This document shows positions 9,407 through 17,052 of a stretch of 64,000 nt of DNA, piece after piece; position 1 is the stretch's first letter, and every line of letters starts with the position of its first letter. Source of the stretch: Alphaproteobacteria bacterium (GTDB lineage Bacteria; Pseudomonadota; Alphaproteobacteria; Sphingomonadales; Sphingomonadaceae); the NCBI GenBank assembly GCA_018823325.1, contig JAHJIJ010000015.1, positions 1 through 64,000 of the forward strand, read 5' to 3'. Under the pieces are notes generated by a model, which saw only the letters and a list, made by a program, of their open reading frames with translations, searched no databases and had not been told where the DNA came from. The position numbers were made by a program, and so were the translations under genes.

Positions 9407-9907
9407 CTATGACCGCGCCACAAACGCCCCGCGCGCGCGATCCTTCACCACTTCATCGGCGCGGAACACGGTGCCGTTCATGGTGATATAGACACCCGGC
9501 GGCGCGATCTGGGCGGTGGCGAAGGCCATGCCGAGATTGAAGGTGGCGTCGCTTTCCGAGAAGCGCGCGGGAGCCAGCGCCCCGACCAGCACGATGGTCT
9601 TGCCCGCTCCATCGCCGAGCGTCTGGGCCGTGTCCGTCATCGTGTCCGTGCCGTGGGTGATGACGATGCGGCGGGCCGTAGAGGCCGCGACGCGGGCGGC
9701 GATGCGCGCGCGGTCCTCGTCGGTCAGTTCGAGGCTGTCCTTGCGGGTCACTTCCTCGATCTCGACCGGGATGGTCACGCGCGCGATCTCCAGCACGCGC
9801 GCGAGGATCGACTCGCCGATCTGATATTCGCTCAACGCATCGAAATAGAGCTTGTCGATGGTGCCGCCCGTGGTGAGGACGTGGATAGGCTGGTCGCTGT
9901 CGGTCAT
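9407..9907 (-). CDS. Single-domain asparaginase-like protein
   Basis: A 166-residue protein matching only the N-terminal domain of L-asparaginases (normally about 320-350 residues). It keeps the first catalytic threonine in TTGGTID and the second Thr-Asp pair in HGTDTM. The C-terminal domain that completes the active site in type I/II enzymes is absent, with a normal stop after a conserved-looking end. Short proteins of this kind are annotated in sphingomonads, so this is probably a genuine form rather than a truncation. Activity on asparagine is not established. The gene lies between trpE and trpG on the opposite strand. Confidence 0.8.
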   Translation of the reverse strand: MTDSDQPIHVLTTGGTIDKLYFDALSEYQIGESILARVLEIARVTIPVEIEEVTRKDSLELTDEDRARIAARVAASTARRIVITHGTDTMTDTAQTLGDGAGKTIVLVGALAPARFSESDATFNLGMAFATAQIAPPGVYITMNGTVFRADEVVKDRARGAFVARS

Positions 9908-9992
9908 GAGCGCCTCATAGCGCAGGCCGCAGCCCCTGTCCTCGCTTGTGTCCTCGCTTGCGCGCGGGAGCGGCGAACCTTAGAAGCGGGCC

Positions 9993-10583
9993 ATGATCCT
10001 CGTCATCGACAATTACGACAGCTTCACCTGGAACCTCGTCCATTATCTGATGGAGCTGGGCGCGCAGGTCGAAGTGGTGCGCAATGACGCCATGTCCGCC
10101 GGGCAGGCGCTCTCATCCGGTGCGGATGCGTTCCTGCTCTCGCCGGGCCCTTGCACGCCCAACGAGGCCGGGATCAGCCTCGATCTGGTGGCGGCCTGCG
10201 CCGATGCCGGCAAGCCGCTGCTCGGTGTGTGCCTTGGCCATCAGACGATCGGCCAGCATTTCGGCGGCAAAGTGGTGCGCGGCGGCCTGATGCACGGCAA
10301 GACCTCGCCGGTGACGCATGACGGAACGGGATTGTTCGAGGGCCTGCCCTCCCCGTTCACCGCCACCCGCTACCATTCGCTGATCGTCGAGGACATTCCC
10401 GACTGCCTGCTGGTCAATGCGACGAGTGAGGACGGCTCTGTCATGGCGTTCCGCCACGCGAGCCTGCCGATCCACAGCGTCCAGTTCCATCCCGAGAGCA
10501 TCGCGACCGAGCACGGCCACGCCATGCTCGCAAATTTCATGCGCCTCGCGGGCCTCCCGGTGAAGGCGCGCGAAGCGGCCTGA
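9993..10583 (+). CDS. trpG: Anthranilate synthase component II (glutamine amidotransferase)
   Basis: A 196-residue class-I glutamine amidotransferase that supplies ammonia to TrpE. It begins [15 protein letters not shown]. It has the nucleophile Cys80 in GVCLGHQ, the oxyanion-region [12 protein letters not shown], and the His/Glu pair in VQFHPES. It could also serve as PabA, as in organisms with one shared subunit. trpD and trpC, which usually follow trpG in alphaproteobacteria, are absent here: the next gene is a lipoprotein. Confidence 0.94.
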   Translation: MILVIDNYDSFTWNLVHYLMELGAQVEVVRNDAMSAGQALSSGADAFLLSPGPCTPNEAGISLDLVAACADAGKPLLGVCLGHQTIGQHFGGKVVRGGLMHGKTSPVTHDGTGLFEGLPSPFTATRYHSLIVEDIPDCLLVNATSEDGSVMAFRHASLPIHSVQFHPESIATEHGHAMLANFMRLAGLPVKAREAA

Positions 10584-10676
10584 TCCAAACGATTCATCCC
10601 GTTGCAGGAACGGCGGCTTGACCCCGGGCGTTGCTCTTTCAACCTGTCAGAGCGACACAAAGCCCGGAGAGAATAC

Positions 10677-11123
10677 ATGAAATCTATGCACCCGCTGGCA
10701 TTTGGGGCGACCCTATGGCTTGCCGCCTGCTCCAGCCCCGAAGAGCAGGCCCGCGAGCAGGTGGAGGATCAGATCGAGCAGGCTGCGGAGCAATCCGCCG
10801 ATCAGACAGGCAATGCGATCGCCGCCCTCAATCTCACCGAAAGGCAATTGCTCGATGCCGACCTCGTCGGCACCGACGGGACCGAATTGGGCGACGTGAC
10901 GGCGCTCACCCGCGGATCGACCGGCGCTGTGGAAGGGCTGCTTGTCGAGGTGGAAGACAGCAACCCCGACCGGTTCGTCAGCGTCGCTCTGGATGGATTG
11001 TCCCCGCAACAGGATGGCAATGACTGGAACATCGTGACCAGCCTCTCCCGTGAGCAGATTGCCGCCTTGCCGGACGTGCCGATCGCCGGAGCCGCCGGTA
11101 CTGGCGCGCAGCAGAATCCCTGA
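10677..11123 (+). CDS. Lipoprotein with PRC-barrel-like domain
   Basis: A 148-residue protein with a lipoprotein signal (lipobox LAAC, Cys18), an acidic Glu/Gln-rich linker, and a C-terminal beta domain (LLDADLVGTDGTELGDV onwards) resembling PRC-barrel sensor domains. It is probably anchored to the periplasmic face of a membrane. The start is ATG 10677, which gives a proper signal peptide and follows GGAGAG; the longer frame upstream would bury the signal. No partner is evident. Confidence 0.75.
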   Translation: MKSMHPLAFGATLWLAACSSPEEQAREQVEDQIEQAAEQSADQTGNAIAALNLTERQLLDADLVGTDGTELGDVTALTRGSTGAVEGLLVEVEDSNPDRFVSVALDGLSPQQDGNDWNIVTSLSREQIAALPDVPIAGAAGTGAQQNP

Positions 11124-11136
11124 CCGCTCCCGGCGC

Positions 11137-11586
11137 TCAGGGCGTGATGTCGAAATGCATCACGTCCTCACGGGAGCCGAGCTTGGTGTATAAGGCGACG
11201 GCCGGGTCATCGCCGTAATCTGCCTGCACATAGACGACCCAGACGCCGCGTTCGTGTGCGATCTGGCGCAGCTGTTCGATAAGGGCGGTGGCCATGCCCC
11301 GCCGTCGATACGCACCGTCAACCGCCAGATCGTAAATGTAGATCTCCCTGCGTGCCTGCTCGAACTTCATGAGTTCATAGGCCACGAGGCCGCCCTTCAC
11401 CTCACCATCGACCAACGCCACAAGCGCAATGACATGCTCCTGACCGAGCAGATCCTCCAGCCACCCGTCCGGCGGAACCGCGGAACCATAGCTCTGATGA
11501 TCGTCGAAAACGGCAGCGAACAGCCGGTTGAGATCCCGCATCAAAGGGAGGTCGCCTGCCGCAAGTCTGCGAATATCAGCCGCCAT
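11137..11586 (-). CDS. GNAT acetyltransferase closely resembling AAC(3)-I
   Basis: A 149-residue GCN5-related N-acetyltransferase. The acetyl-CoA loop is RRRGMA (about residues 94-99). The C-terminal half contains KFEQ, EIYIYDLAV and YVQADYGDDPAVALYTKLG, then VMHFDI. From memory these match aminoglycoside 3-N-acetyltransferase I (AAC(3)-Ia) almost residue for residue. The N-terminal third is less similar. The start is ATG 11586; a GTG three codons upstream (11595) sits closer to the GGAGG ribosome site and is an alternative. No integron, transposase or resistance cluster surrounds it, so it looks chromosomal. Substrate is unproven. Confidence 0.85.
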   Translation of the reverse strand: MAADIRRLAAGDLPLMRDLNRLFAAVFDDHQSYGSAVPPDGWLEDLLGQEHVIALVALVDGEVKGGLVAYELMKFEQARREIYIYDLAVDGAYRRRGMATALIEQLRQIAHERGVWVVYVQADYGDDPAVALYTKLGSREDVMHFDITP

Positions 11587-11977
11587 GTCGTTCACGATTC
11601 CTCCGCCAAACGAACTTTTGCACAGCAATTGCACCGTTGAACCGATCCACTCAATATTAACTGCCCGCCGATACACGCCTGATTGATCGACCAACGGAGG
11701 CGCAGCCATGGTTGAGACTTGTTCACCTTCCTGCGCCGAGTTAATAGTGTGGTCGTAGAGAGATGAGCTCGTCCGCGTTGCTCGACAAGATGGGGGGAAT
11801 GTTGAAGCGGCCGATGTCTTCCTGCTCCTCTCAATTTCCTTCTGACGAACTTGTAATGATTTGTAGGCATCTTGCCTCACTCACCGCTTTCGAGGATGAG
11901 GCGCCTGTTCCGGGACATCGCCGGGGGCACCGACCAAGAACCCAACTCACCAATTCACGCCTGTCTGGAGACTATTG
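11587..11977. other. Intergenic region between divergent genes
   Basis: About 390 bases that must hold promoters for the leftward acetyltransferase and the rightward EpsD-like gene. The base composition is more AT-rich than the flanks. A 16-codon open frame at 11708-11758 has a good GGAGG site but no recognisable product. A 71-codon frame from 11763 overlaps the next gene start and looks like chance. No hairpin or riboswitch was recognised. Confidence 0.5.
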
Positions 11978-12886
11978 ATGTCACTGTTGAGGAACGTCTC
12001 GCTCATTGCGCTCGCTTCCGTTTCGCTCACGATCGCCGGCTGCCAGAAGAAGGCGGAAGGTCAGGTCGTCGCTGTGGTCAATGGGGAAGAGATTACCCTG
12101 ACCGAGCTGAATGCCGAAATCTCGGAGCTGAATGTCCCGGAAAGCGCCGACAAGGAGCTGGTGCGGAGCCGCGTGTTGCAGCGGATGGTCGATCGCCGGC
12201 TGCTGGTGCAGGCTGCCAAGGAAGCCGGTCTTGATCGCGATCCCGAATATCTGACGCAGGAGCGCCGCATGCGCGAGCAGCTTCTGGTCAATATGTATGG
12301 TCGCAAGACCATGGATACGGTCAAGGTGCCCGATGCAGCGGCGATCGATCGCTACATCTCGGAGCGTCCGAATGCTTTTGCCGAGCGCAAGCGCTATGTG
12401 CTGAATCAGCTCCAGATGGATCCGCCGTCCGATCCTGAGCGCCTGAAGGAACTGGAAAGCGCCAAGACCCTCGATGAAGTCGCATCGCGCCTGACTGCCA
12501 TGGGCATTGCCTTCGAGCGCGGCCGTGGCACGCTCGACACGGCTGTCGTTGCGCCCCAGATGCTGGAGCGCATCGAGGCCCTGCCCGATGGCGAACCGTT
12601 CATCGTTCCCGCCAATGGCAAGCTGGTCGTCAGTGTCATCACCGGCAGCGAGGCCATACCGGTTCCGCCCGAGCAGGCCCGTCAGATCGCGGCGCAGGCG
12701 ATGCGCAACGAAGAGCTGAACAAGATCGGCGAATCGCGGCTCAAGGAAGCGAAGGCCCAGGCGAAGATCGAGTATCAGCCCGGCTACGAGCCCAAGGATG
12801 ATGCGAAGGCGCCCGCCCTCCCCGCGCCCGGCGCAGCCGGCAATGCGGCGGCGCCAGTCGCGCCGGCCGTGCCTGCCGCTGAGTAA
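11978..12886 (+). CDS. EpsD-like peptidyl-prolyl isomerase lipoprotein
   Basis: A 302-residue SurA/parvulin-family protein with a lipoprotein signal (LTIAGC). It has an N-terminal SurA-like helical region (VVAVVNGEEITLTELNAEIS, typical of the EpsD family), a degenerate parvulin core, and an Ala/Pro-rich C-terminal tail. EpsD proteins accompany exopolysaccharide assembly and fold envelope components. The start is ATG 11978, eight bases after GGAG; a TTG immediately upstream is also in frame. It precedes a membrane glycosyltransferase, which fits an envelope polysaccharide role, but no wider eps cluster is visible. Confidence 0.78.
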   Translation: MSLLRNVSLIALASVSLTIAGCQKKAEGQVVAVVNGEEITLTELNAEISELNVPESADKELVRSRVLQRMVDRRLLVQAAKEAGLDRDPEYLTQERRMREQLLVNMYGRKTMDTVKVPDAAAIDRYISERPNAFAERKRYVLNQLQMDPPSDPERLKELESAKTLDEVASRLTAMGIAFERGRGTLDTAVVAPQMLERIEALPDGEPFIVPANGKLVVSVITGSEAIPVPPEQARQIAAQAMRNEELNKIGESRLKEAKAQAKIEYQPGYEPKDDAKAPALPAPGAAGNAAAPVAPAVPAAE

Positions 12887-12898
12887 AACATTCGAATG

Positions 12899-12930
12899 AG
12901 GAGAGGAGGCGGCGAATGACCTCCTCTCCT
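12899..12930 (+). terminator. Hairpin after the EpsD-like gene
   Basis: An 11-bp perfect stem AGGAGAGGAGG / CCTCCTCTCCT with a 10-base loop, 12 bases past the stop codon. There is no strong T tract, so it may be a weak terminator or a transcript-stabilising hairpin before the glycosyltransferase gene. Confidence 0.6.
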
Positions 12931-12980
12931 GATCCTGCAGCATTGGCCTTCCGGCAATGGAAGGCCGGGGTAGAGGCACG

Positions 12981-14186
12981 ATGATCCTCGACAGTCTGGC
13001 CTGGTTCATCGTTGCCATTCCCCTGCTGCTGTTGACCGCGCTGGCGGTCGAACTGCTCCTTGGTCTGGTTTCGCGACGCGCGGCATCACTGCCGCCCGGC
13101 ACGCTCCACAAGGCGGCAATCCTGATGCCGGCGCACAACGAGGCGGCGGGCATTTCCCGCACGATTGCGCTTCTCCGTCCGGCTCTGGACGACAACCTCC
13201 GCCTGATCGTCATCGCCGACAATTGCTCGGACGATACAGCTGCCATCGCGCGGGCGGCCGGAGCGACGGTTATCGAGCGGCACGACACGGCCCTTCGGGG
13301 CAAAGGTCATGCGTTGGCTTTCGGCAGGGACTGGATTAAGGCGCAGGCGAGCCAGTCCGCTCCCGATTGCTCCATTCCCGACTGCATCGTCGTGGTGGAC
13401 GCGGATTGCGAAATCGATGGTGCCGGACTGCGCCTGCTCATCGAGACGGCCTGCACGAGCCAGCGTCCGGTACAGAGTTGCTATCTGCTGCGCTCGGCAG
13501 CCGATGACGGCGCCATGACGCAGATCTCCAACTTTGCCATGCTCATCAAGAACCGGGTGCGCCAGCGCGGCGCGGCAGCTCTCGGGTCACCCGCAATCCT
13601 TGGCGGCACCGGCATGGCTTTTCCATGGACGCTGATCGAAACGGCGCCGCTCGCCACCAGTCACCTCGTCGAAGACCTGGTGCTTGGCCTGCACTTCGCG
13701 CGCGCCGGCGCCGCACCAGTTTACCTCGAAGCCGCGACGACCTGGAGTGACCCCGCCAGTCAGCAAGACACGCTCACGCAGCGGACCCGCTGGGAGCAGG
13801 GCTACATCCAGACGGCCCTTCGCCACGGCGTTCCGGTGTTGCTCGAAGGCCTCTTGAAACTAAGGCCCAGCCTTGCCTGGTTCGGCCTCAGCCTGCTCGT
13901 GCCGCCACTTGCGCTGCTGATGAGCCTGAGCCTGCTCGCGCTGGCCGCGAGCGGATTGCTCGCCCTGTTCGGCGCCAGCTTGCTGCCGGCGCTCATCCTC
14001 GCCGCAGCGTTTTTCCTGATCGCTTTGCTTCTCGCTTTGGCCTGGATGCGCGACGGGCGGCAGACCGTCTCGGCCGCAACGCTCGCGCGCATACCGCTCT
14101 ACATTCTCTGGAAGATACCGGTGTATTTACGCCTGGCGAGCAAGCGGGAAACCGAGTGGGTCCGCACGCGACGGAAGGGTGAATGA
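12981..14186 (+). CDS. Membrane glycosyltransferase, family 2
   Basis: A 401-residue integral membrane GT-A enzyme. An N-terminal membrane helix (about residues 5-27) is followed by a GT2 domain: ILMPAHNEAAGI, the DAD metal site in VVVDADCEIDG, a GGTGMAF acceptor-loop region, and TRWEQGY, the (Q/R)xxRW signature of processive synthases. Three to four C-terminal helices follow. It likely transfers a sugar to an extracellular polysaccharide or lipid carrier. The start is ATG 12981 after GAGG. It follows the EpsD-like gene in the same direction. Confidence 0.85.
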   Translation: MILDSLAWFIVAIPLLLLTALAVELLLGLVSRRAASLPPGTLHKAAILMPAHNEAAGISRTIALLRPALDDNLRLIVIADNCSDDTAAIARAAGATVIERHDTALRGKGHALAFGRDWIKAQASQSAPDCSIPDCIVVVDADCEIDGAGLRLLIETACTSQRPVQSCYLLRSAADDGAMTQISNFAMLIKNRVRQRGAAALGSPAILGGTGMAFPWTLIETAPLATSHLVEDLVLGLHFARAGAAPVYLEAATTWSDPASQQDTLTQRTRWEQGYIQTALRHGVPVLLEGLLKLRPSLAWFGLSLLVPPLALLMSLSLLALAASGLLALFGASLLPALILAAAFFLIALLLALAWMRDGRQTVSAATLARIPLYILWKIPVYLRLASKRETEWVRTRRKGE

Positions 14187-14192
14187 CAGCGC

Positions 14193-14495
14193 TCAGCCGG
14201 CGAGCCAGTCGACAAGGACGGAAATAGAGACTGCGGCGCACAACAACCCCGCTATGGCGATGACGATTTTGCCGTTGGACAAGGCAGGCGTTCCGTTCAG
14301 GCGGCGCCATGCCATTGCCGCATCGTAAACCGATTCCTCCTCCGGCCCCTGCCGTCCACAGTCAGGACAATGGGCAACGAAGAGACCCGCTTCCTGTGTG
14401 ATTTCGTAATGCTCCGGCCCGCAAGTCGGACAGGGCTGCAAAGGCCGGCGCCTGCCGCCCGACGCCCAGTCAGTTGGGTTTCCACGCCAGTTCAT
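14193..14495 (-). CDS. Lar-like zinc-ribbon protein with C-terminal membrane helix
   Basis: A 100-residue protein with two Cys pairs (CPTCG and CPDCG) about 20 residues apart. These are followed by GPEEESVYDAAMAWRRLNG, which matches the restriction-alleviation Lar family pattern (CPxCG, then CxxCGxxGP, then an Ala-rich helix ending in WNxR). A C-terminal hydrophobic stretch (KIVIAIAGLLCAAVSISVLV) predicts one membrane helix, which classical phage Lar lacks. The end faces the glycosyltransferase stop, six bases away. Function is unknown; membrane anchoring argues against simple restriction alleviation. Confidence 0.65.
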   Translation of the reverse strand: MNWRGNPTDWASGGRRRPLQPCPTCGPEHYEITQEAGLFVAHCPDCGRQGPEEESVYDAAMAWRRLNGTPALSNGKIVIAIAGLLCAAVSISVLVDWLAG

Positions 14496-14648
14496 GTCGC
14501 TCTCCGAACCATTTCGTATATGGCGCGTCCCCCACGCCGCCTTATAGCAAATTGCGGTACCCTGCTAAATATCCTGCTCTTTGCGCTTGCATCGGCTTCT
14601 TCAAGGCGGCCTATGGGGCAACCAGCAAAGCGGATCATAGGAGAGTGC

Positions 14649-15935
14649 ATGACAGGCGAAAGCGGAGCACAAGCGGCACGCGGCTGGGGTGGTTTCGTGC
14701 TGATCCTGCTCGCGCTCGTCGTGGAAGGGTTCGACCTGCAGGCCGCGAATTTCGCAGCGCCCTCGATTCTCGAAGACTTCGGCGTCAGCCGTGCGGAAAT
14801 CGGCCCTCTGCTCTCGGCCAGCCTGTTCGGCGTTCTCATCGGTGCCGTTTTCATCGGCCCACAAGGCGACAGAATCGGGCGGCGGACGATTCTGATCAGT
14901 TGCTGTGTGGGCTATGGCATCATGTCGCTCATCGGCGCGTTTGCGACAAACCTTACGCAGCTGATTGTCGTGCGGTTTTTCATCGGCATCGGCCTGGGCG
15001 CCGTGCTGCCCAACGCGCTGGCACTGGCCGGTGAGCTCGCTCCACGGAAATATCTCGCCCGCGCGACGGCACTGGTCGGCATTGGCATCACCTTCGGCGG
15101 GGTTCTGGCCGGCATTGCCGCCGCGCAGTTGCTCGCGCCTTATGGCTGGCAAAGCCTGTTCATCACCGGCGGGATTTTGCCGCTCGCCATCGCTGCATTG
15201 CTCTGGCTTGGTTTGCCCGAGAGCCCCATACTCAATCGGGTCCGCGAGCATGAGCAAGGCAAGACGGGCGTTCGCGCCATTCTCGCGCCCGCGCAACGCG
15301 CGCAGACGATCGCTATCTGGATCATCTTCGCGCTGGTGTTGATGGTCGTCTATCTGCTGGCGGGCTGGATCCCGCTGCTGGTCAAGGATCAGGGCTATTC
15401 CACCACGACCGCCTCATGGATCGCGACCGGCACGCATGCCGGTGGTGTGCTGGGTGGCGTGATCGCCAGCCTGCTGCTCGTGCGCCGGAGCTGGTCGGTC
15501 GTGGCGCTGTTCGCGGCGCTCGGCGCGGTGACGTTGGCGATCATCACAACGCGCGACTGGGGCATTGTGGGCCTGACCATCCTGCTCGTCCTCGTCGGAC
15601 TGTTCAGCGTCGGCACGCAGAACGGCCTCAACGGCTCGTGCGGCGCAACCTACCCCGCCAGCATGCGCGCTTCCGGCCTCGGCTGGGCGCTGGGCATGGG
15701 GCGCGTCGGCTCGATCCTGGGACCGCTGGTGGGTTCACTCGCCATTCTGCTCGGCCTCTCGGCACCCCGCACCTTCTTCATCCTGCCCGTGATCCCTCTG
15801 CTGATCGCTGCGGCGTTCGCCCTGTGGCTGGCGCGCCGGGCCGGCCCCGCGATACCCGAGGCGGGTCCGGATACGGACCCTTCCGATGCGATCCTCACTT
15901 CCCCCTCTGCCCCTGCCATGGAGACTGCACGATGA
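14649..15935 (+). CDS. MFS transporter, aromatic acid:H+ symporter (AAHS) type
   Basis: A 12-helix, 428-residue permease. The N terminus EGFDLQAANFAAPSI matches the aromatic-acid/H+ symporter family, whose first helix carries the DxD-like GFDLQ motif. The loop 2-3 motif GDRIGRRTILI follows, and ESPILNRV falls in the central loop. The start is ATG 14649, five bases after AGGAG. Its stop overlaps the next start (ATGA), so it is translationally coupled to the decarboxylase. Together they suggest uptake of an aromatic carboxylate and its decarboxylation. Confidence 0.88.
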   Translation: MTGESGAQAARGWGGFVLILLALVVEGFDLQAANFAAPSILEDFGVSRAEIGPLLSASLFGVLIGAVFIGPQGDRIGRRTILISCCVGYGIMSLIGAFATNLTQLIVVRFFIGIGLGAVLPNALALAGELAPRKYLARATALVGIGITFGGVLAGIAAAQLLAPYGWQSLFITGGILPLAIAALLWLGLPESPILNRVREHEQGKTGVRAILAPAQRAQTIAIWIIFALVLMVVYLLAGWIPLLVKDQGYSTTTASWIATGTHAGGVLGGVIASLLLVRRSWSVVALFAALGAVTLAIITTRDWGIVGLTILLVLVGLFSVGTQNGLNGSCGATYPASMRASGLGWALGMGRVGSILGPLVGSLAILLGLSAPRTFFILPVIPLLIAAAFALWLARRAGPAIPEAGPDTDPSDAILTSPSAPAMETAR

Positions 15936-16972
15936 CGAAGATGCGCAAGATCGCGACTGAGGAAGCCTGGACGATTCCGGAAGTCGCCCATGCCCTGCGG
16001 GACGTCTCGCGCGGACCTTCGCAGAGCCTCGACAAGCTGCTCGTCGGCGGCATCTACGATCCGCCGGCGGACGCCAGCGGCTATTCCGCGATGAACTTCC
16101 TCGATGGCCTGCTCGACATCGAGGAGAAGCGGCTGCCGGAAATGGAAGCGCTCGGCGTCGACATGCACCTGCTTTCGCTCACCGCGCCGGGTGTGCAGAT
16201 GTTCGATGCCGATACCGCGACGGACCTGGCGGCGCTCGCCAATGACCGGCTCGCCGAGATCTGCCACAAGCGCCCGGATCGGTTCGCCGGCCTCGCCAGC
16301 TTCGCTCCGCACAGCCCCAAGCGCGCGGCGAAGGAAATGGAGCGGGCGATCAACGACCTCAAGCTCAACGGCTTCATCCTCAACAGCCACACCAATGGCG
16401 AATATCTCGACGATCCGAAATACTGGCCCTGTCTCGAAGCGGCCGAGGCGCTGGATGCCTGCATATACATCCACCCGCGCGCCGCCTCCGATACGCTCAA
16501 GGGTCCTCTGCAGGACTATGGCATGGACAGCGCGATGTGGGGCTATGGTGTCGAGGTCGGCACCCATGTCGTGCGCATGATGGCCGGCGGCGTGTTCGAT
16601 GCCTTCCCCAAGCTCAAGATCTGCATCGGGCATATGGGCGAGGCGATCCCCTTCTGGATCTGGCGCATCAACTTCATGAACAGTCGCGCCCAGAAGATCG
16701 GCCGCGCGCGCAAGACGAAGCTGAGTATCGCCGAATATTTCCAACAGAATTTCGTGGTGACGACGAGCGGCGTCGAGGACCCGCTGGCGCTGCGCTACAC
16801 CATCGACAAGCTGGGCATCGACAATGTGCTCTGGGCGATCGACTATCCCTATCAGCCGCAGCAGCCGGCAGTCGACTTCATGGATGCCGCGCCGGTGACC
16901 GAGGCAGAGCGCCACGCGCTCTACCACGGCAATGCCGAGCGCATCTTCCACATCGCGCCGCTGAACGACTGA
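15932..16972 (+). CDS. LigW-like amidohydrolase-family aromatic decarboxylase
   Basis: A 346-residue amidohydrolase-2 protein resembling 5-carboxyvanillate decarboxylase (LigW) and gamma-resorcylate decarboxylase, which remove a carboxyl group from a hydroxybenzoate without oxidation. The metal and catalytic residues are present: Glu in IATEEAW (residues 10-11), His in IYIHPR, His-Glu in GHMGE and Asp in AIDYPYQ. The overall layout (LLDIEEKRLPEMEALG, ILNSHTNGEYLD) follows LigW. Its exact substrate cannot be read. The coupled AAHS transporter supports an aromatic acid. It ends before a strong terminator hairpin. Confidence 0.85.
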   Translation: MTKMRKIATEEAWTIPEVAHALRDVSRGPSQSLDKLLVGGIYDPPADASGYSAMNFLDGLLDIEEKRLPEMEALGVDMHLLSLTAPGVQMFDADTATDLAALANDRLAEICHKRPDRFAGLASFAPHSPKRAAKEMERAINDLKLNGFILNSHTNGEYLDDPKYWPCLEAAEALDACIYIHPRAASDTLKGPLQDYGMDSAMWGYGVEVGTHVVRMMAGGVFDAFPKLKICIGHMGEAIPFWIWRINFMNSRAQKIGRARKTKLSIAEYFQQNFVVTTSGVEDPLALRYTIDKLGIDNVLWAIDYPYQPQQPAVDFMDAAPVTEAERHALYHGNAERIFHIAPLND

Positions 16973-16990
16973 GGCGAGCGGCATAGGACA

Positions 16991-17031
16991 GCAACAAGGG
17001 CCGGGCGTCGTGGACGTCCGGCCCTTGTTGC
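16991..17031. terminator. Bidirectional terminator hairpin
   Basis: A 19-bp stem, perfect apart from one position that forms a G-U pair when the upper strand is transcribed: GCAACAAGGGCCGGGCGTC with its complement around a 3-base loop. It lies between the converging ends of the decarboxylase and the siderophore receptor. The AACAAG/CTTGTT ends give modest A and T tracts on either side. Confidence 0.85.
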
Positions 17032-17052
17032 GTGCAGTGATCCGCGATCAGG

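Noticed and set aside
11763-11978. 71-codon frame before the EpsD-like gene
   Set aside because: Low-complexity Ser-rich start, no homology recognised, and it runs into the EpsD-like start codon.
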